From Aricia agestis (lineage: Eukaryota; Arthropoda; Insecta; Lepidoptera; Lycaenidae), in assembly GCF_905147365.1 (NCBI RefSeq), contig NC_056428.1:10446001-10510000 (forward strand): DNA of 64,000 nt, in the 5' to 3' direction. Positions 9,918 to 21,187 of this stretch are shown piece by piece (the stretch's first letter is position 1; the number at the start of each line of letters is the position of its first letter). The notes under the pieces are model-generated. The model did no database searches. It was not told the DNA's origin and worked only from the letters and a program-made list of their open reading frames with translations. The translations under genes and the position numbers were made by a program.

Positions 9918-10374
9918 TAGGGTTCCGTACCTAAAGGCACAGAATATATATTAGTAGTACCAACAGAAGTCCAACTCGTGAAACCCGTTTAAAAAAATAA
10001 CCCAACGTATATTTTATAATAGTTTTATATTCGATTATAGTGTAGGAGCTGGTCAGAAATTTTTTACAACTTAAACATAGTAACTTGTGTTTATTTATGT
10101 GTAGTATGCGGTTTGTTTGTAACAAATTGGTTTATTTGCTATGTTTGTGTATTTTTTTATCTTTTTTTGTATTTTAAAGTCTTAAATTACTTCATTGAAA
10201 TATTTCTTTGACGTTTTTCAATTGTTCATATTTATCAGATTAATAATGATTCTGTCACAGCGGTTAAATCAGTACGTAGATATATGCGACGAAAAAATCT
10301 TGCGCGCGCGTCACCGCTCGCTTGTGAGCAGTGAGTCCCTTGTGATCTGCCCCTTTACCCCTTGTACTTACAGT

Positions 10375-10840
10375 TCGATACCTAAAGGCGCGAGTGGGAC
10401 AGGCCTGGTAAAGGGTAAAAACGGGACCCTATTACTAAGACTTCGTTGTCTGTCCGTCTGTCCGTCGGTAGGTCACCAGGCCATAACTCAAGAACGGTAA
10501 CAACTAGAGAGTTGAATTTTTTACATATTGTGTGTATCGGTTGCCACTATAACAACAAATACTAAAAACAAAATAAAATTAATATTTAAGGGGGGCTGCC
10601 ATACAACAAACGTGATTTTTTTGGCCTTATTTGCTCTATATCAATAATAGCAACAGGTAGGTACTTGAATTTTTCAAACAGTCCTTAGTTTTATGTGTAC
10701 TTTAATATTAAATAATAATATTTATATAAAATAAAAAAAATAAGAGGGGCTCCCATACAAAAAACACACATTTTGGCCTAATTTTGCTCTATAATGGTAC
10801 GGAACCCTTCGTGCGTAAGTCCAACTCGCACTTAGCCGAT
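10375..10840 (+). repeat. dispersed repeat with 'gggttccgtacc' and 'cgagtccgactcgcac' ends
   Basis: Contains 'gggtaaaaacgggaccctat', 'cttcgttgtctgtccgtctg' and, at the right end, 'cggaacccttcgtgcgtaag'. A close copy is at 47270-47585. The element class is uncertain. Confidence 0.6.
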
Positions 10841-10927
10841 TATTGTTTATTGTCTCTGCTAGTGTTGACTCTAGCGTGAAATTTGCAGTAATAATATTAT
10901 ATCCTACTAGTAAATTATTATTTTTTA

Positions 10928-11132
10928 GGGTCCGCGCAGATATACAACTTTAAGTTGGCCGAGTATCGTACAAACTACAAACCACAGAAATAGATCAAGA
11001 TAGAAGTAGGTATGAAAAAAGTGTCACGCTCGTGTTCATACAAATTGGAGCGACATTGCGCTTCTATCTTGATCTATTTCTGTGGTTTGTACAATAGTCG
11101 GCCAACTTGAAATTGTAAGTATGCGGGGACCC
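10928..11132. mobile_element. 205 bp MITE with TTA target duplication
   Basis: GGGTCCGCGCAGATATACAA at the left pairs with TTGTAAGTATGCGGGGACCC at the right. A second stem, ACAAACCACAGAAATAGATC, lies inside. TTA at 10925-10927 and 11133-11135. Confidence 0.8.
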
Positions 11133-11353
11133 TTATTGTTATAAATTAAAGCTATAAAGTATAAATGAAAAAAAAAATGTTTATTGTAGCTTCATTAGTA
11201 AAACAGCATAAAAGCTAGCCCATTTGTTTTATAAATAAATTATAAGCAAAAAACTTTTTGAAAAAAAGCTTTTATTTAAATACTTACTTACTTTAAAAGA
11301 AGAAAATGAATTTCCCCTTAAAAATTCTAACTATTTAGTTATAACCTTACATA

Positions 11354-11403
11354 TACGATACGACACGATGCGACACGACACTGCACGACAGGCCACGACA
11401 TGC
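11354..11403 (+). repeat. degenerate CGACACGACA-type simple repeat
   Basis: Runs of cgacacgac/tgcgacacgac in about 50 bases. Confidence 0.6.
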
Positions 11404-11404
11404 C

Positions 11405-11776
11405 TTTTCAATTTACTCTCAATAAGCCTTTTTATTTGATACCCATATTGCAGAAGTGCTTTAAAAATAACTATATTCCCCTATCTTAGATGAGCCGCCA
11501 TATTGGATGTAGAATGACATTACATTCGTTTCCGAGTTACTCTCAATGAGCCCTTTCATTTGATACCCATATTGCAGAAGTACATTAAAAATAACTATAC
11601 CTCTATCTTGGATGAGCCGCCATATTGGATGTAGTTTGACATGACATTCTTTTTCGAGTTACTCTCAAAAAGCCCTTTCATTTGATATCCATATTGTAGA
11701 ACTGCCTAGAAAATAACTATTTCGCCATCTTGGATGGTCGGCCATATTGGATTTAGAGTGATGTCACATACAATAT
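11405..11776 (+). repeat. three tandem copies of a 122-124 bp unit
   Basis: Each unit carries 'actctcaa', 'tttgatacccatattg', 'aataacta' and 'gccatattggat'. The units are diverged. The following 11777-11930 reads like the end of the same dispersed element ('tttcagctcgatcggttaaa'). Confidence 0.7.
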
Positions 11777-12260
11777 CATGTATTGTCATCCAAACTAATT
11801 GTGCCTGCAAAATTTCAGCTCGATCGGTTAAATATATCTACTCCAAAATTGAGTTCCACGATTTCACCCGAACTAACATACTTACATACATACAGAGCAA
11901 GTTAAATAAAAGCTTTTAAAAACATCATTATAATAATTTATATTATACCTAATACCTAGGCGGTAAATATGGTAAATACCTACGTATGTGATACATGAAA
12001 TAGGAATATAATATTCTCCCTTCTTTGATCTGCACCTAAGCGCCTTTGTGGCTTGTGAGCACACAATTGTGTATAATATTATTAAATTTAATACACGTTA
12101 TTAAGGGCACTCCTTATCGGCATCATTATCAGCAATAATCACTGACAATAACATACTACTGAGATTTTAATGTTTGATAATCTAAATTCTAAGGAAAAAC
12201 CAATTTTAGTTACTAAATGATACAACCAATTCTATTTGTATTATTTAATGTTAAAACCGT

Positions 12261-12672
12261 TATGGCCGGTTTACAACATTCAAGTGATCCAGTCCAGTGA
12301 TCGAATGCGCTGGATTACTAGTGCGGGGCTAAAATGGTCGCATTTAGCAATTCCTCTCAATCAATTCAGCAAATGAATTGTCAAAACTGTCAAACTGACA
12401 AACGACAAATTAGTACGAATTACTAAAGTACGACAACGCTTTAAATGAACGCTGCTGGTGAAGGAGAACTGTCAAAAATGACGTTTTTGTATAATGGCAG
12501 CGTTAGTTCCTTTTTTCGCAACGTTCATTTAAAGCCTTGTCGAGTTGTAGACATGAATTGCAAGCAGACATGCATTTTGCGATTTAAAAAAATGAATCAT
12601 ATTATGATTCATAATGTGATTCTACAAAGCGATCATTTTAGCCCCCCTGGAATAATGTAAACGGGCGCTGTA
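12261..12672. mobile_element. TIR element split by a nested MITE
   Basis: The left end 'ggccggtttacaacattca' and the right-end reverse complement 'gcccgtttacattattcca' match, as do the inner 'gggctaaaatggtcgc' blocks. The element at 12431-12542 sits inside. A related element is at 28391-28512. Confidence 0.6.
12431..12542. mobile_element. 112 bp palindromic MITE (family 6)
   Basis: CGACAACGCTTTAAATGAAC pairs with GTTCATTTAAAGCCTTGTCG, and 'aggagaactgtcaaaaatg' lies inside. The same sequence is nested in two larger elements at 27783-27906 and 37458-37581. Confidence 0.75.
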
Positions 12673-12966
12673 ATGTGATTCAGTGCATGCATTCCAGTCA
12701 TTACACTTGCCCGAGTAGCCATGTTTTTTTTTGTAAAAACTTATTTAAAGTAAAGCGGCGAGGACGCTTTCACATTTTTTCACCAATATCAGTGATTTTC
12801 GGGTACCATTTTAAAGAATAAGGAGTCAAAGCGAGGATATTTTGGTAATAATATTATATTCATCTCCACGTCTACACCATAACATTTTTATAGCCGTATA
12901 CAAAATTTTCATACACTTATATACGTTTTAACCATCACAATAATTATAATCACAAAACATTTAAAA

Positions 12967-13478
12967 ACCGGCCAAGTGCGAGTTGGACTCGCCCATGAAA
13001 GGTGCCGCAGCAGCAATAAGGTTTATTTATATGAAATTAAAAGGTTTTTGATTTATTTCTATATTTCAGTTGATTTAATGAAAGTTAAATCATTTATCAC
13101 CTATAAAAAAAACTACTTGCTAGATCTCGTTCAAACCAATTTTCGTTGGTAGTTTTTATAGTAATGTACATCACACAGTGGGACACACTTTTTACCACTT
13201 TGGAAGAGTCTCTTTCGCAAACTTTTCAGGTTAGAAAAAAATTATATTAGAAACCTCAATATGATGTTTGAAGACCTATCCATAGATACGCCACACGCAT
13301 AGGTCAAAATCTTAATGCGGTTTACAGACTACATCTACTTACCAAGTTTCAATAGTATAGCTCTTATTATTTCGGAGAAAAGTGGCTGTGACATACGGAC
13401 GGACAGACAGACAGACATACAGATATGACGAATCTATAAGGGTTCCGTTTTTTGCCATTTGGCTACGGAACCCTAAAA
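12967..13478 (+). repeat. dispersed repeat bounded by 'ggccaagtgcgagt' and 'ggaaccctaaaaa'
   Basis: The right half ('atacggacggacagacagac', 'gccatttggctacggaaccc') recurs at 53095-53292. Shortened forms lie at 16627-16806, 21085-21175 and 26545-26646. The class is not determined. Confidence 0.6.
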
Positions 13479-14224
13479 ATGGGGTTTGATTAGGTACCAG
13501 TATAGCTAAATACACTGAACTAAGGAAAATAAATATACAAACAAATTGTTGCTTATCCGTACGTCCCCTTTACGAAGCGCTAAATATTTTGTATAAAAAT
13601 AAATAATAATATCAATGGCTCAAGTATTTAATATCTAGACACAAATCTTTTTGTCAGCCCTCTGAAGTAATAATATTAGGACTTGGGTTTCATACATTCC
13701 ACTTAACAGCCGTTGTTTGAATTTGAACCTTAAGCATGGACACCAAAGTTTAGTTTTGCGTAGGATCGTGGTCGAGGTACTAATAACTATATTACCTCAG
13801 CAAAAACAAATCCCCGCTAAGACAGAAAGGATTTGAGCTTATTAGCCCTTTTCACTTTGACGATAAAACGTTTGATAGGATAGCGTTTGTAACTTACTCC
13901 AAACGTAGTTCGTTTGAAAGATACTGACTGGCGAAATCTGAGGCGAATATTTATACTTAATTGTAATTAAATGATGATTTTGACATAATCTATTAAACTC
14001 TTCATTAAATTGAAGTTTTATCATCACTAACCCATCGATCGTGGAATAACGAGACACAATAGCTTATCTATTGTTATCGCGGCCGGATGCGGCCGCTTAG
14101 GGCTTCATGAATTAAAATATGTCACTGAGCGTGGACGTAAGCCATCAATAATAAATGCTAAGCTAACTTTGACAAAACATGGTTCTATTCTATGGCAAAG
14201 CTAACGCAGTAAGCCCATTATAAT
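13479..14224. other. intron 1 sequence, nothing recognised
   Basis: No supported feature; a GCGGCCGGATGCGGCCGC inverted motif lies near 14080. Confidence 0.4.
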
Positions 14225-14321
14225 CCCCGCGTTCCACTTGATACTAAAAACGATCATAACGCTTATAATATGCGGCATTTTGAGCGTTTTGATCATTTTT
14301 AACGTCAAGTGGAACGCGGGG
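14225..14321. mobile_element. 97 bp palindromic MITE
   Basis: CCCCGCGTTCCACTTGA pairs with TCAAGTGGAACGCGGGG. Confidence 0.75.
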
Positions 14322-14570
14322 AAAATCATCCATGTACGTGACACTGACAACAAAATTATTATAATATTGTTATCATAATCTAGTTCAAAAGCTGCTCAGG
14401 CCGTCATTTCAGGGCCGGTTTTATATTTTTTATGAGTAATAGGCCACTTTGATTTTGCCGCCCCTATGTGCGAACTCTGCCGCCATCCTAGGACGCTGCC
14501 GCCCCCCCTATGACGTTATAGGACGCTTCCCAGTGCCCATATACTGCTTATACATAAATCCAGGGCCTAC

Positions 14571-14708
14571 ACAAGCGGCAAGCGACTATCGTAAACGCCA
14601 ACGCCACCAAATGTATGGGATTTGACATGAGTATTCGCCAGTGAAGCGATGACTTATGTCAAATCGCATACATTTTGTTGGCGTTTACGATAATCGCTTG
14701 CCACTTGT
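14571..14708. mobile_element. 138 bp palindromic MITE
   Basis: ACAAGCGGCAAGCGACTATC pairs with GATAATCGCTTGCCACTTGT; the stem continues through 'gtaaacgccaacgcc'. Confidence 0.75.
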
Positions 14709-14818
14709 CCAGCAGAGCTGCGTCACTCAGCAGGTTGTTGTCAAGTACCCAGGAAACTTTCTCGGCTATACCAATCGCAGTAAAACATTGCACTACATTT
14801 TTGTATGTAAAGTTGAGA

Positions 14819-14940
14819 CCGCACTACGCGACATTACGTGTCAGCGACTCGACACGACACTTCACGTCCCATAGAACTGACGTTTCTATAGAATGTGAAA
14901 TGTCGCGTTTGTGTATGTCGTGTGACGTGTCGTTTTAGTG
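14819..14940. mobile_element. possible palindromic element
   Basis: 'cgacattacgtgtcagcgac' and related cgacacgac/cgtgtcg motifs are repeated in opposite directions on the two sides of 'gacgtttctatagaa'. Boundaries uncertain. Confidence 0.4.
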
Positions 14941-14952
14941 TGGCCTCGCCAT

Positions 14953-15120
14953 GGCGGCTGTACACACTCGACGAGAGCCCCTCGCCGAGATTCTCGCCCA
15001 TACAATATTATGCTTGCTCTGGTTTTTCTCGTGAGAGTCAACGAGCCGAGGACGAGAGCGTCCTGCACACATTCGCGCTCTGCCTGTCTCGGGGTGTCTT
15101 CACGAGTGTGTACAGCCGCC
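14953..15120. mobile_element. 168 bp MITE with 18 bp inverted ends
   Basis: GGCGGCTGTACACACTCG and CGAGTGTGTACAGCCGCC are perfect inverted repeats; the inside also pairs partly ('cgaga.. ctcgccgagattctcg'). Confidence 0.75.
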
Positions 15121-15702
15121 ATAAAAGGAACCAAAGAACCAAAATCAAAACCTCCATCAATGTCAATGAAGTATGTTATCTACAGTGTACAAGCATGTGG
15201 CTGCGAAGTAATATTATGAGCCTATTCCCAAAAACAATTAGCAACCCAACTCAAATCGGGGACGCATTGTTGAAAACTGCATTAAAATTATTATGATAAA
15301 TGGTTGTGTTTATAATAACCTACAAAATAAAGCTTTGTTTGGCCACAGCAGCGCTGCCAAACATAATAAATGTTAGTACTATCGGAATTGCGCCAGTCGT
15401 GTTTAAAAGCAGCACCCATAAATATATCTCCCAGTAATTGAATAGTAATATATAACTGTACGTACACCACAAATTGGACCATTAAAGATATTAGTCTATT
15501 ATGGAAATTACTGGCAATTTAATATACTTATTACTTAGATACAATTGAAGACGTAAGTGGATGACTTGGTAACTAACAATTTGATATTTTTCGCATAAAT
15601 AGAGGCTTTTGAACCGCGAAAATAATTTGAAGAACTTCATGTCTGTGAGTGATTATGCAACAAAAAAAGCGCTAATACTTTAGGTTACGTATGTGTCTCT
15701 TA
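15121..15702. other. intron 1 sequence, nothing recognised
   Basis: No convincing feature. Confidence 0.4.
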
Positions 15703-15937
15703 TCTATATATATAAAACTCAAAGGTGACTGTCTGATTGACATAGTGATCTATCAACGCACAGCCCAAACCACTGGACGGATCGGGCCGAAATTTGGCAT
15801 GCAGGTAGATGTTATGACGGAGGCATCCGCTAAGAAAGGATTTTGATAAATTGCAACCCCAAGGGGCTCAAATAGGGGATGAAAGTTTGTATATAATAAT
15901 ACTTCTTAACGCGAGCGAAGCCGCGGGCAAAAGCTCG
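15703..15937 (+). mobile_element. short non-autonomous Helitron
   Basis: 5' TCTATATATATAAAACTC and a 3' hairpin-bearing end (GCGAGCGAAGCCGCGGGC, then CTCG) inserted between A and T. Resembles the common lepidopteran short Helitrons. Confidence 0.75.
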
Positions 15938-16037
15938 TTAATACATAAAGACTTTGCCGATATTACCCACACTATCTCCTTCTCTGGTGAATTTTCAGTT
16001 TCATACATTTATAGCTCAGTTGATTCTCTAAGTCTAA

Positions 16038-16165
16038 GGGCCTGTTTTACCACTTCCTGATAAGTGCCTAATAGGCTATCCACCACTTAACTCGACAGAT
16101 GAAGTATGAAGAATCTGTTAAAACAGTTGTGAATAGCCTAATATTCAGCACTTTACTAAGTCTAT
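16038..16165. mobile_element. MITE family 3 copy, right end damaged
   Basis: Starts GGGCCTGTTTTACCACTTCC after TAA and shares 'gtgaatagccta' with the copy at 9128. The right terminus has decayed. Confidence 0.65.
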
Positions 16166-16626
16166 GGTAAATAATGATTTGTTTGGTTCTTTAATAGTAC
16201 ACATTTAAAAACTCTATTTCTTTTATAATCCCAAGTAACATTCATTATATTTCAAAGAATGTTATAATTAAAATATGTAAGTCAGCATTTCCTAACGAGC
16301 ACATACCTATGTGGGACGTAAGCATTCCTTATGTAAAAGCCACAGAAAGTTCCAAACACGTCTAAATAAATACAAATAAAAAATGTCTAAATATAGATGT
16401 TTTACGTAACGTTACTGTGTTGTGACTTGTGACTTGTAAGGCTTTTGTGTAGTTAGTTATACGTCTTAAGAAAAAGTTTTGTAAAAATTAAAGAAGGGAA
16501 AAATGGGAAGTTTTACAGTCTGTGCTTGTCTATGATCTGTATGCATCTGTGCTTGTCAAGTGTCAACATAGCAATAAATCAGTTCCCCGCCAACCACCGT
16601 TTCATTTATTATATATATTGGTCTAA
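16166..16626. other. intron 1 sequence, nothing recognised
   Basis: No supported feature. Confidence 0.4.
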
Positions 16627-16806
16627 AAAATCGGCCAAGTGCAAGTTAGACTCGCTCACGAAGGGTCAGGGTCACTTGTGAAAATTTCAACTCTGTACCT
16701 ATCACTGCTCTTGAGAAGTGGCCTGGATACACACAGACGGACAGATAGCGAAGTCTTAATAATAGCTGGTCCCAATTTTACCTTTCGGGTACAGAACCCT
16801 AAAAAG
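16627..16806 (+). repeat. short copy of the 'ggccaagtgcaagt...gaaccctaaaaa' repeat
   Basis: Both ends agree with the longer copy at 12967-13478; the middle is deleted. Confidence 0.55.
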
Positions 16807-17596
16807 CAGCGGGTTGATCTCCGGGTGTGCCAGTAGAAAACGAAACAGGCTGCAGGCGTACGTTTTTGCCGCGCGTTAGAAAGGAAGAGGGAGATTTCTT
16901 TCTCTTCTACGATGCGCGGAGGTCTTCTTTCTTTCCGTTTTTTAAATTTTGGTCGTGTGTTATTTCCCAATCCCAAAAACGTCCATGAATGAAAAAGTGC
17001 TGCTATAAGTACAAGTTTTTACTTCAACATATTATAACAAGATGTATGCAGATAGTTTAAAGATGGATATTAAATGGGTCATTATAATAATTATCTTCTA
17101 TCCAGGTGGAAAACTTGTAAAGATTGAAAGACTGTATAAAATTTGCACCTGACTATACCATCATAATATTGTAGGTACCTTATAATGCAAATAAAATATG
17201 ATGTCTATGTCTATGTCTAACTTTTATAGAAATTATTCCAATAAATCATTGATGTCGTATAGTGACTCAGTCAATCAACACCGAGACTCCAGAACCAGAG
17301 CCAGAGCAAATCTTTGGCACATAATATCGTCTATAACATTGTAACTAAACAATATATTATTGCAAAACAGTAAATAAGTGAATAAATTATTTTCATTTTA
17401 TCAGTTCGATAATAAGGAAGATTCCTAGTAGTAGAATATGATAATATTATAATTAGCGGTCTGCATAACATGATGACTATAACTTATACTTATAAAGAAA
17501 TGTAACTAAAAGTAAAAGTCCACGAATCCCTATATCCCTATTCATTTTATACTTGAGATAAATCCCTAGCCTTAATGTGGTTAAAACAAAAACTAA
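16807..17596. other. intron 1 sequence, nothing recognised
   Basis: A small tctatg simple repeat lies at about 17203-17218. Otherwise nothing. Confidence 0.4.
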
Positions 17597-17798
17597 TACA
17601 TTCAATGCGAAAGTGTGTCGGTTTGTCTGTTACCTCTTGACGCCCAAACCGTTGAACCGATTTTGCTGAAATTTGGCATTGGGTACTTTGAGACCCGGGA
17701 AAGGACATAGAATACTTTTAATCCTGGGGAAAATGTACGGTTCCCGCACGATAAACAAATTCTGACGCAACGGAATAGCGGGAACAAACTGGTGTCTA
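17597..17798 (+). mobile_element. Helitron fragment of the 'gcgaaagtgtgtc' family
   Basis: Shares 'cccaaaccgttgaaccgatt', 'gaaatttggcat', 'gggaaaggacatag' and 'acggttcccgcacgataaac' with the full copy at 39980-40257. The termini are decayed. Confidence 0.65.
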
Positions 17799-18099
17799 AA
17801 TATAATACGTACAAGTGTGTTCGTTAACTTTAAGAATAGTAGTCAATTATGTTTGCAACAATTTTCTGGCATCACACCAATTATAATTTTCAGATTTACC
17901 CAAAATTCACATTACATAGAACAACGAACAACAAAATATGTACCGTAATTAACAATTAACAAACTTACAAACAAACATAGCCACAATGTCTGTCAAACAT
18001 AAACATAATATGACATAACCACACGTTAACGTGCTCTTCTGAAAATATTGGAATATGCAAGAAGAAAATGTATCGTTAGACATGAAAATATTGCGAAAT

Positions 18100-18290
18100 A
18101 GACGCCCGAAACTCTGTTACGCCGAAAACCTTTTATCGCGCGAGAACCGTATATTTTTCCGTATCAAAAACTATTTTATGCCCTTTCTCGTCTCTTAACG
18201 TATCTCCATTCCAAATTTTATCTAAATCGGTTCAGCCGTTTAAGCGTGAGGAATTAACATACATATAGACGCAAAAGTGTATAATTAGAC
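18100..18290 (-). mobile_element. degraded Helitron fragment, minus orientation
   Basis: 'atcgcgcgagaaccgtatat' and 'aaatcggttcagccgtttaa' match the reverse complement of the 39980 family. Confidence 0.55.
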
Positions 18291-18459
18291 AAGATTATTT
18301 ATACTAATTTTAATAAATAATTCCTCTAAGTTGCAATTTAGAAATAGGGTAGAACAATCAAAGAACACAAGAAAATTATGGATAAATCTATTGTGACCTA
18401 AATTGGATTAGGTAGGCCAAACAGAGAAATAGGGCAAGCAAGGTTACATAAATATTAAC

Positions 18460-18508
18460 CTCCTTTCTGCAGCTGGTTAAGCATATGCTCAGCGTTAGAT
18501 CCAGCCAT
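18460..18508 (-). CDS. SINA/SIAH-like E3 ubiquitin ligase, coding exon 1 (start codon)
   Basis: This exon encodes the first 16 residues (MAGSNAEHMLNQLQKG) plus one base of codon 17. I chose the ATG at 18508 because it sits in a good context (GGACATGG) and the exon ends phase 1 at a GTTAAT donor. That donor matches the phase 1 acceptor of the RING exon at 7849, joining as G|TA (Val17). The segment is 49 nt, far too short for an ORF search. The protein is a RING E3 of the seven-in-absentia family, which in other animals binds substrates through a TRAF-like C-terminal domain and promotes their ubiquitination in cytoplasm and nucleus. The donor is weaker than the usual GTAAGT, and a 10.6 kb intron follows, so this assignment is a little less certain than that of the other exons. 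A cDNA could still reveal an alternative first exon. Confidence 0.83.
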
Positions 18509-18860
18509 GTCCACACATAACCGCAGTCCCAAAACACACACACAACACAAAATACTAACACTTTCTGCCCGCAGTCGAGGAGGTGGAGGACATTTTGAGC
18601 ACCGATCTACACTACATCGAATACGCTTTTGTGCTTCGTAAACACGTTTAGATAGATCGCGAGGTGTAATCGTTCAGCCATTTTCAGTGATAAGACGTTG
18701 TTTCGTGAGTGTGATTGCCGGTCTGGCTGTCGGCGACAGCGGGCGGCCGCGGGCTATTTCCAGCGAGGCCGGGCAGCGCTTGACCGTGTAGTGCAAGCGC
18801 TAGACGTGAAATACGTCACGCGAAGGCTACGTCATTTAAATTGAAATTCTCACGCGAATA
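18509..18860 (-). promoter_or_regulatory. 5' leader and probable promoter region of the SINA-like gene
   Basis: Upstream of the start codon the sequence becomes GC-rich and CpG-rich (about 18700-18850, including GGGCGGCCGC) in an otherwise AT-rich window, as expected near a promoter of a widely expressed gene. No TATA box was found at a convincing place. The transcription start is not determined. The leader carries short upstream ORFs: one at 18607-18681, and an ATG 10 bases before the start codon that overlaps it in another frame. Confidence 0.5.
18607..18681 (-). other. possible upstream ORF in the SINA-like leader (24 codons)
   Basis: A short complete frame (ATG to TAG) beginning MAERLHLAIYLN lies about 100 bases before the main start codon, inside the presumed 5' leader. 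It could dampen translation of the main ORF or be chance. It is not in frame with the ligase ORF and resembles no family I recognise. Confidence 0.3.
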
Positions 18861-18880
18861 TTGTTTGTTTTTCTTTAGGG

Positions 18881-18945
18881 CCTGTTTCACCACTTTCTAA
18901 GAGAAAAAGAAAGAAGAAGAAAGAAAGAAAGAAGGGGGGTTGCAT
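18881..18945. repeat. MITE family 3 end followed by a polypurine tract
   Basis: GGGCCTGTTTCACCACTTTC after TTA, then about 35 bases of A/G only. Confidence 0.55.
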
Positions 18946-19690
18946 GCATTTTAAATTGAAACAATGGGTGCGCTAAAACATAAATAGTTCTCAAAGTGGG
19001 CAGTGGACAAAATAAGTTTGGAAACTGCTTGACTAATCCTTAGTCCATACAAAATTAACAATTATTAATTTGGTATTGAGATACTTCCCAGAAAAGGAAA
19101 AAGGACAGTTTTTGTTGCGGCAACATATTATGCATTAATCCTGCGCAATAAGGGCCTACAAACGAAGTACTGGGCTACATCTAGTTTAAAATAAACAATA
19201 ATGAACAATATTATATTAATTAATTAAATTATCCAAATTTTTGAAATTGGGTCGCTCTCATCTTATAGCCTAAGAGCTAACAATTATCTCGGCTTACAAT
19301 TTCAATAAAATATTCTTCAATTAATTTTCCGAGTGCTTTTAGACTTAACAATTCATTTTGCTGGAAATTTTTCCGATAGCCCTTACACCTGACATTATCC
19401 GGTCATTATTATAATGAGGTATTAAAATGTTTTATTTATGAACACGCGACATTTAGCCCGTTTCAAAAATGTCATGTTAATCCTTAACAAAATGGCGTTT
19501 GGACGTTTACGGTCACAAAATAAATAATTCACATTATTTCACAATGGTTTTGGTGACGCTGGCCTTAAAACCAGCCCAGAGCAAGAGAATTTCAGAATAG
19601 TCAAGTATGTCCGTACCTAGTATTCAAGAGGAATCTCATCTCTTCTTTCATCCTTTTAGCTCAGTAGAACGGAGACACGACTGCTGAGAT
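18946..19690. other. upstream of the SINA-like gene, nothing recognised
   Basis: AT-rich; no ORF or element supported. Confidence 0.4.
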
Positions 19691-19945
19691 CTCTCGTAGA
19701 ACCGACTTTTTGGAACGGAGTTCCTTATCGCGCGTAGCGAAAGGGGGCTAGACCAAAAAAGTTGTAACGACACTTTTTTATTAGGTAGAGGCAGAGGGCG
19801 TTGTTAGTATTCCGGGGCGTCAACAGATTGCGTTTTTTTAATAATTTTTATGAGTATTTGCATTATACAGATTTTTTGAACATAAGAAATAACTTCGTTC
19901 CATTCGGGTGTCCCTTGACACTTCTCAAGTTTTTTACAATAGAAG
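19691..19945. repeat. dispersed repeat fragment
   Basis: Contains 'cattcgggtgtcccttgaca' and 'cttctcaagttttt', found in reverse at 38305-38340 and 49345-49395. Boundaries not defined. Confidence 0.4.
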
Positions 19946-19984
19946 ACCGTCCGTGGCATGGAGGCATAATTCTTGTCAGATAAT

Positions 19985-20195
19985 AACAGGAATATTATCA
20001 AGGTCAGATCAGAGGGCTCTACTAGCGCAAACCTACACTCACTACACTAAATATTCCAACCAAAATCCGTCATGATGCGCAAGTCATATCAGAATATTGA
20101 CAGAAACGTTATCAAACGTCGACTAAAATTTTGGTATACTGTCTATTCTGATTTACTAGCGTGAAAACATTGCAGTAATAGAATATCCTATAAGG
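19985..20195 (+). mobile_element. MITE family 5 copy (uninterrupted)
   Basis: Contains 'atcagaatattgacagaaac' joined directly to 'gatgcgcaagtcat'. This is the unoccupied form of the site that holds a Helitron at 26913-27322. Confidence 0.6.
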
Positions 20196-20433
20196 TGATT
20201 GGCAAATCTTAGAAATATAATTTTCCAACGCGGCAATCTTACCTGTGACCTATGAGTCATGAAACACTGCAGCATGTAGCTTTGGAGTTTAGCGACAAAC
20301 GTCAGTCGTCACACGGACAGAATCATAAAGTTAATAGCTCGTCTCTTAAGCGCCCAAAATATGCGTCTTACCCTCAGAGCATTTCGATACATTTTCGAAA
20401 TTGGTTTGACAGTTCGTGACAGATGAAGGGCTA

Positions 20434-20713
20434 TTATACCTAGCGGAATAGAGCAACAATCTCGATCTGTCAAACGAAACCGAAATTGGTTTCATCTGTG
20501 TGTAAAAATATGTGTACATATACACTTACACAAGCATGATTGAACATGATTTCTATGACACTAAATTGTCGTCAACGTGCGGCACGTGCCGACTGGACGT
20601 CAAAAAAAGAGTGCTGCTGTCATGATATCACACGTCTCTTTTTACCACGCAGTGTTACTGATAGTGACATCTCTCTTGCTCAGGACTTTGTTTCTCTATT
20701 CCGCTAGGTATAT
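20434..20713. mobile_element. 280 bp TIR element
   Basis: TATACCTAGCGGAATAGAG and CTCTATTCCGCTAGGTATA are perfect inverted ends. Confidence 0.65.
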
Positions 20714-21084
20714 TAACTTTATGGACACAATATAATCTGGGGGCACGGCAGTGCCCCAGCCAAGCTTTTTAGTAAAGGCAGGGCCGTACCATACTTTTCT
20801 CGAAGCGGTTCGCGGCTTTTTCACATCCCCTTTATCTTCGATGTTAACAAAGCTCGGGATTTAGAATTTCGGTCACGAGAAGCAAGTATTAAAACTAGCT
20901 TAACCTTCGAATTTCATGAAATTTCGATAAATAGTTTAAGAGTTACAGATGGTCAAAGTTACTATATTTTGTCACTCATTGACTGACAGATCATCAAAAT
21001 TCTAAGGTACTTCTAGCAGACTTGGAACCTTGAAATTTGGTACCCGGATAGATCTTTATTCACAATGAAAGAAAAAATTATGAA
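20714..21084. other. intergenic, nothing recognised
   Basis: No supported feature. Confidence 0.35.
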
Positions 21085-21175
21085 AACGGCCAAGTGCGAG
21101 TCGGATTGGCGTACATAGGGTTCCGTACCGTAAATTTGTATGGGAGCCCCCCTTAAATAACAAGTTTATCTAATT
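21085..21175 (+). repeat. fragment of the 'ggccaagtgcgagtcgga...gggttccgtacc' repeat
   Basis: Both conserved end motifs lie close together, followed by 'tatgggagccccccttaaat'. Confidence 0.5.
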
Positions 21176-21187
21176 TTTATTTCAAGA

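Noticed and set aside
14895..15296. 133-codon plus-strand ORF
   Set aside because: It crosses two palindromic MITEs; overlapping frames on both strands are open for the same reason.
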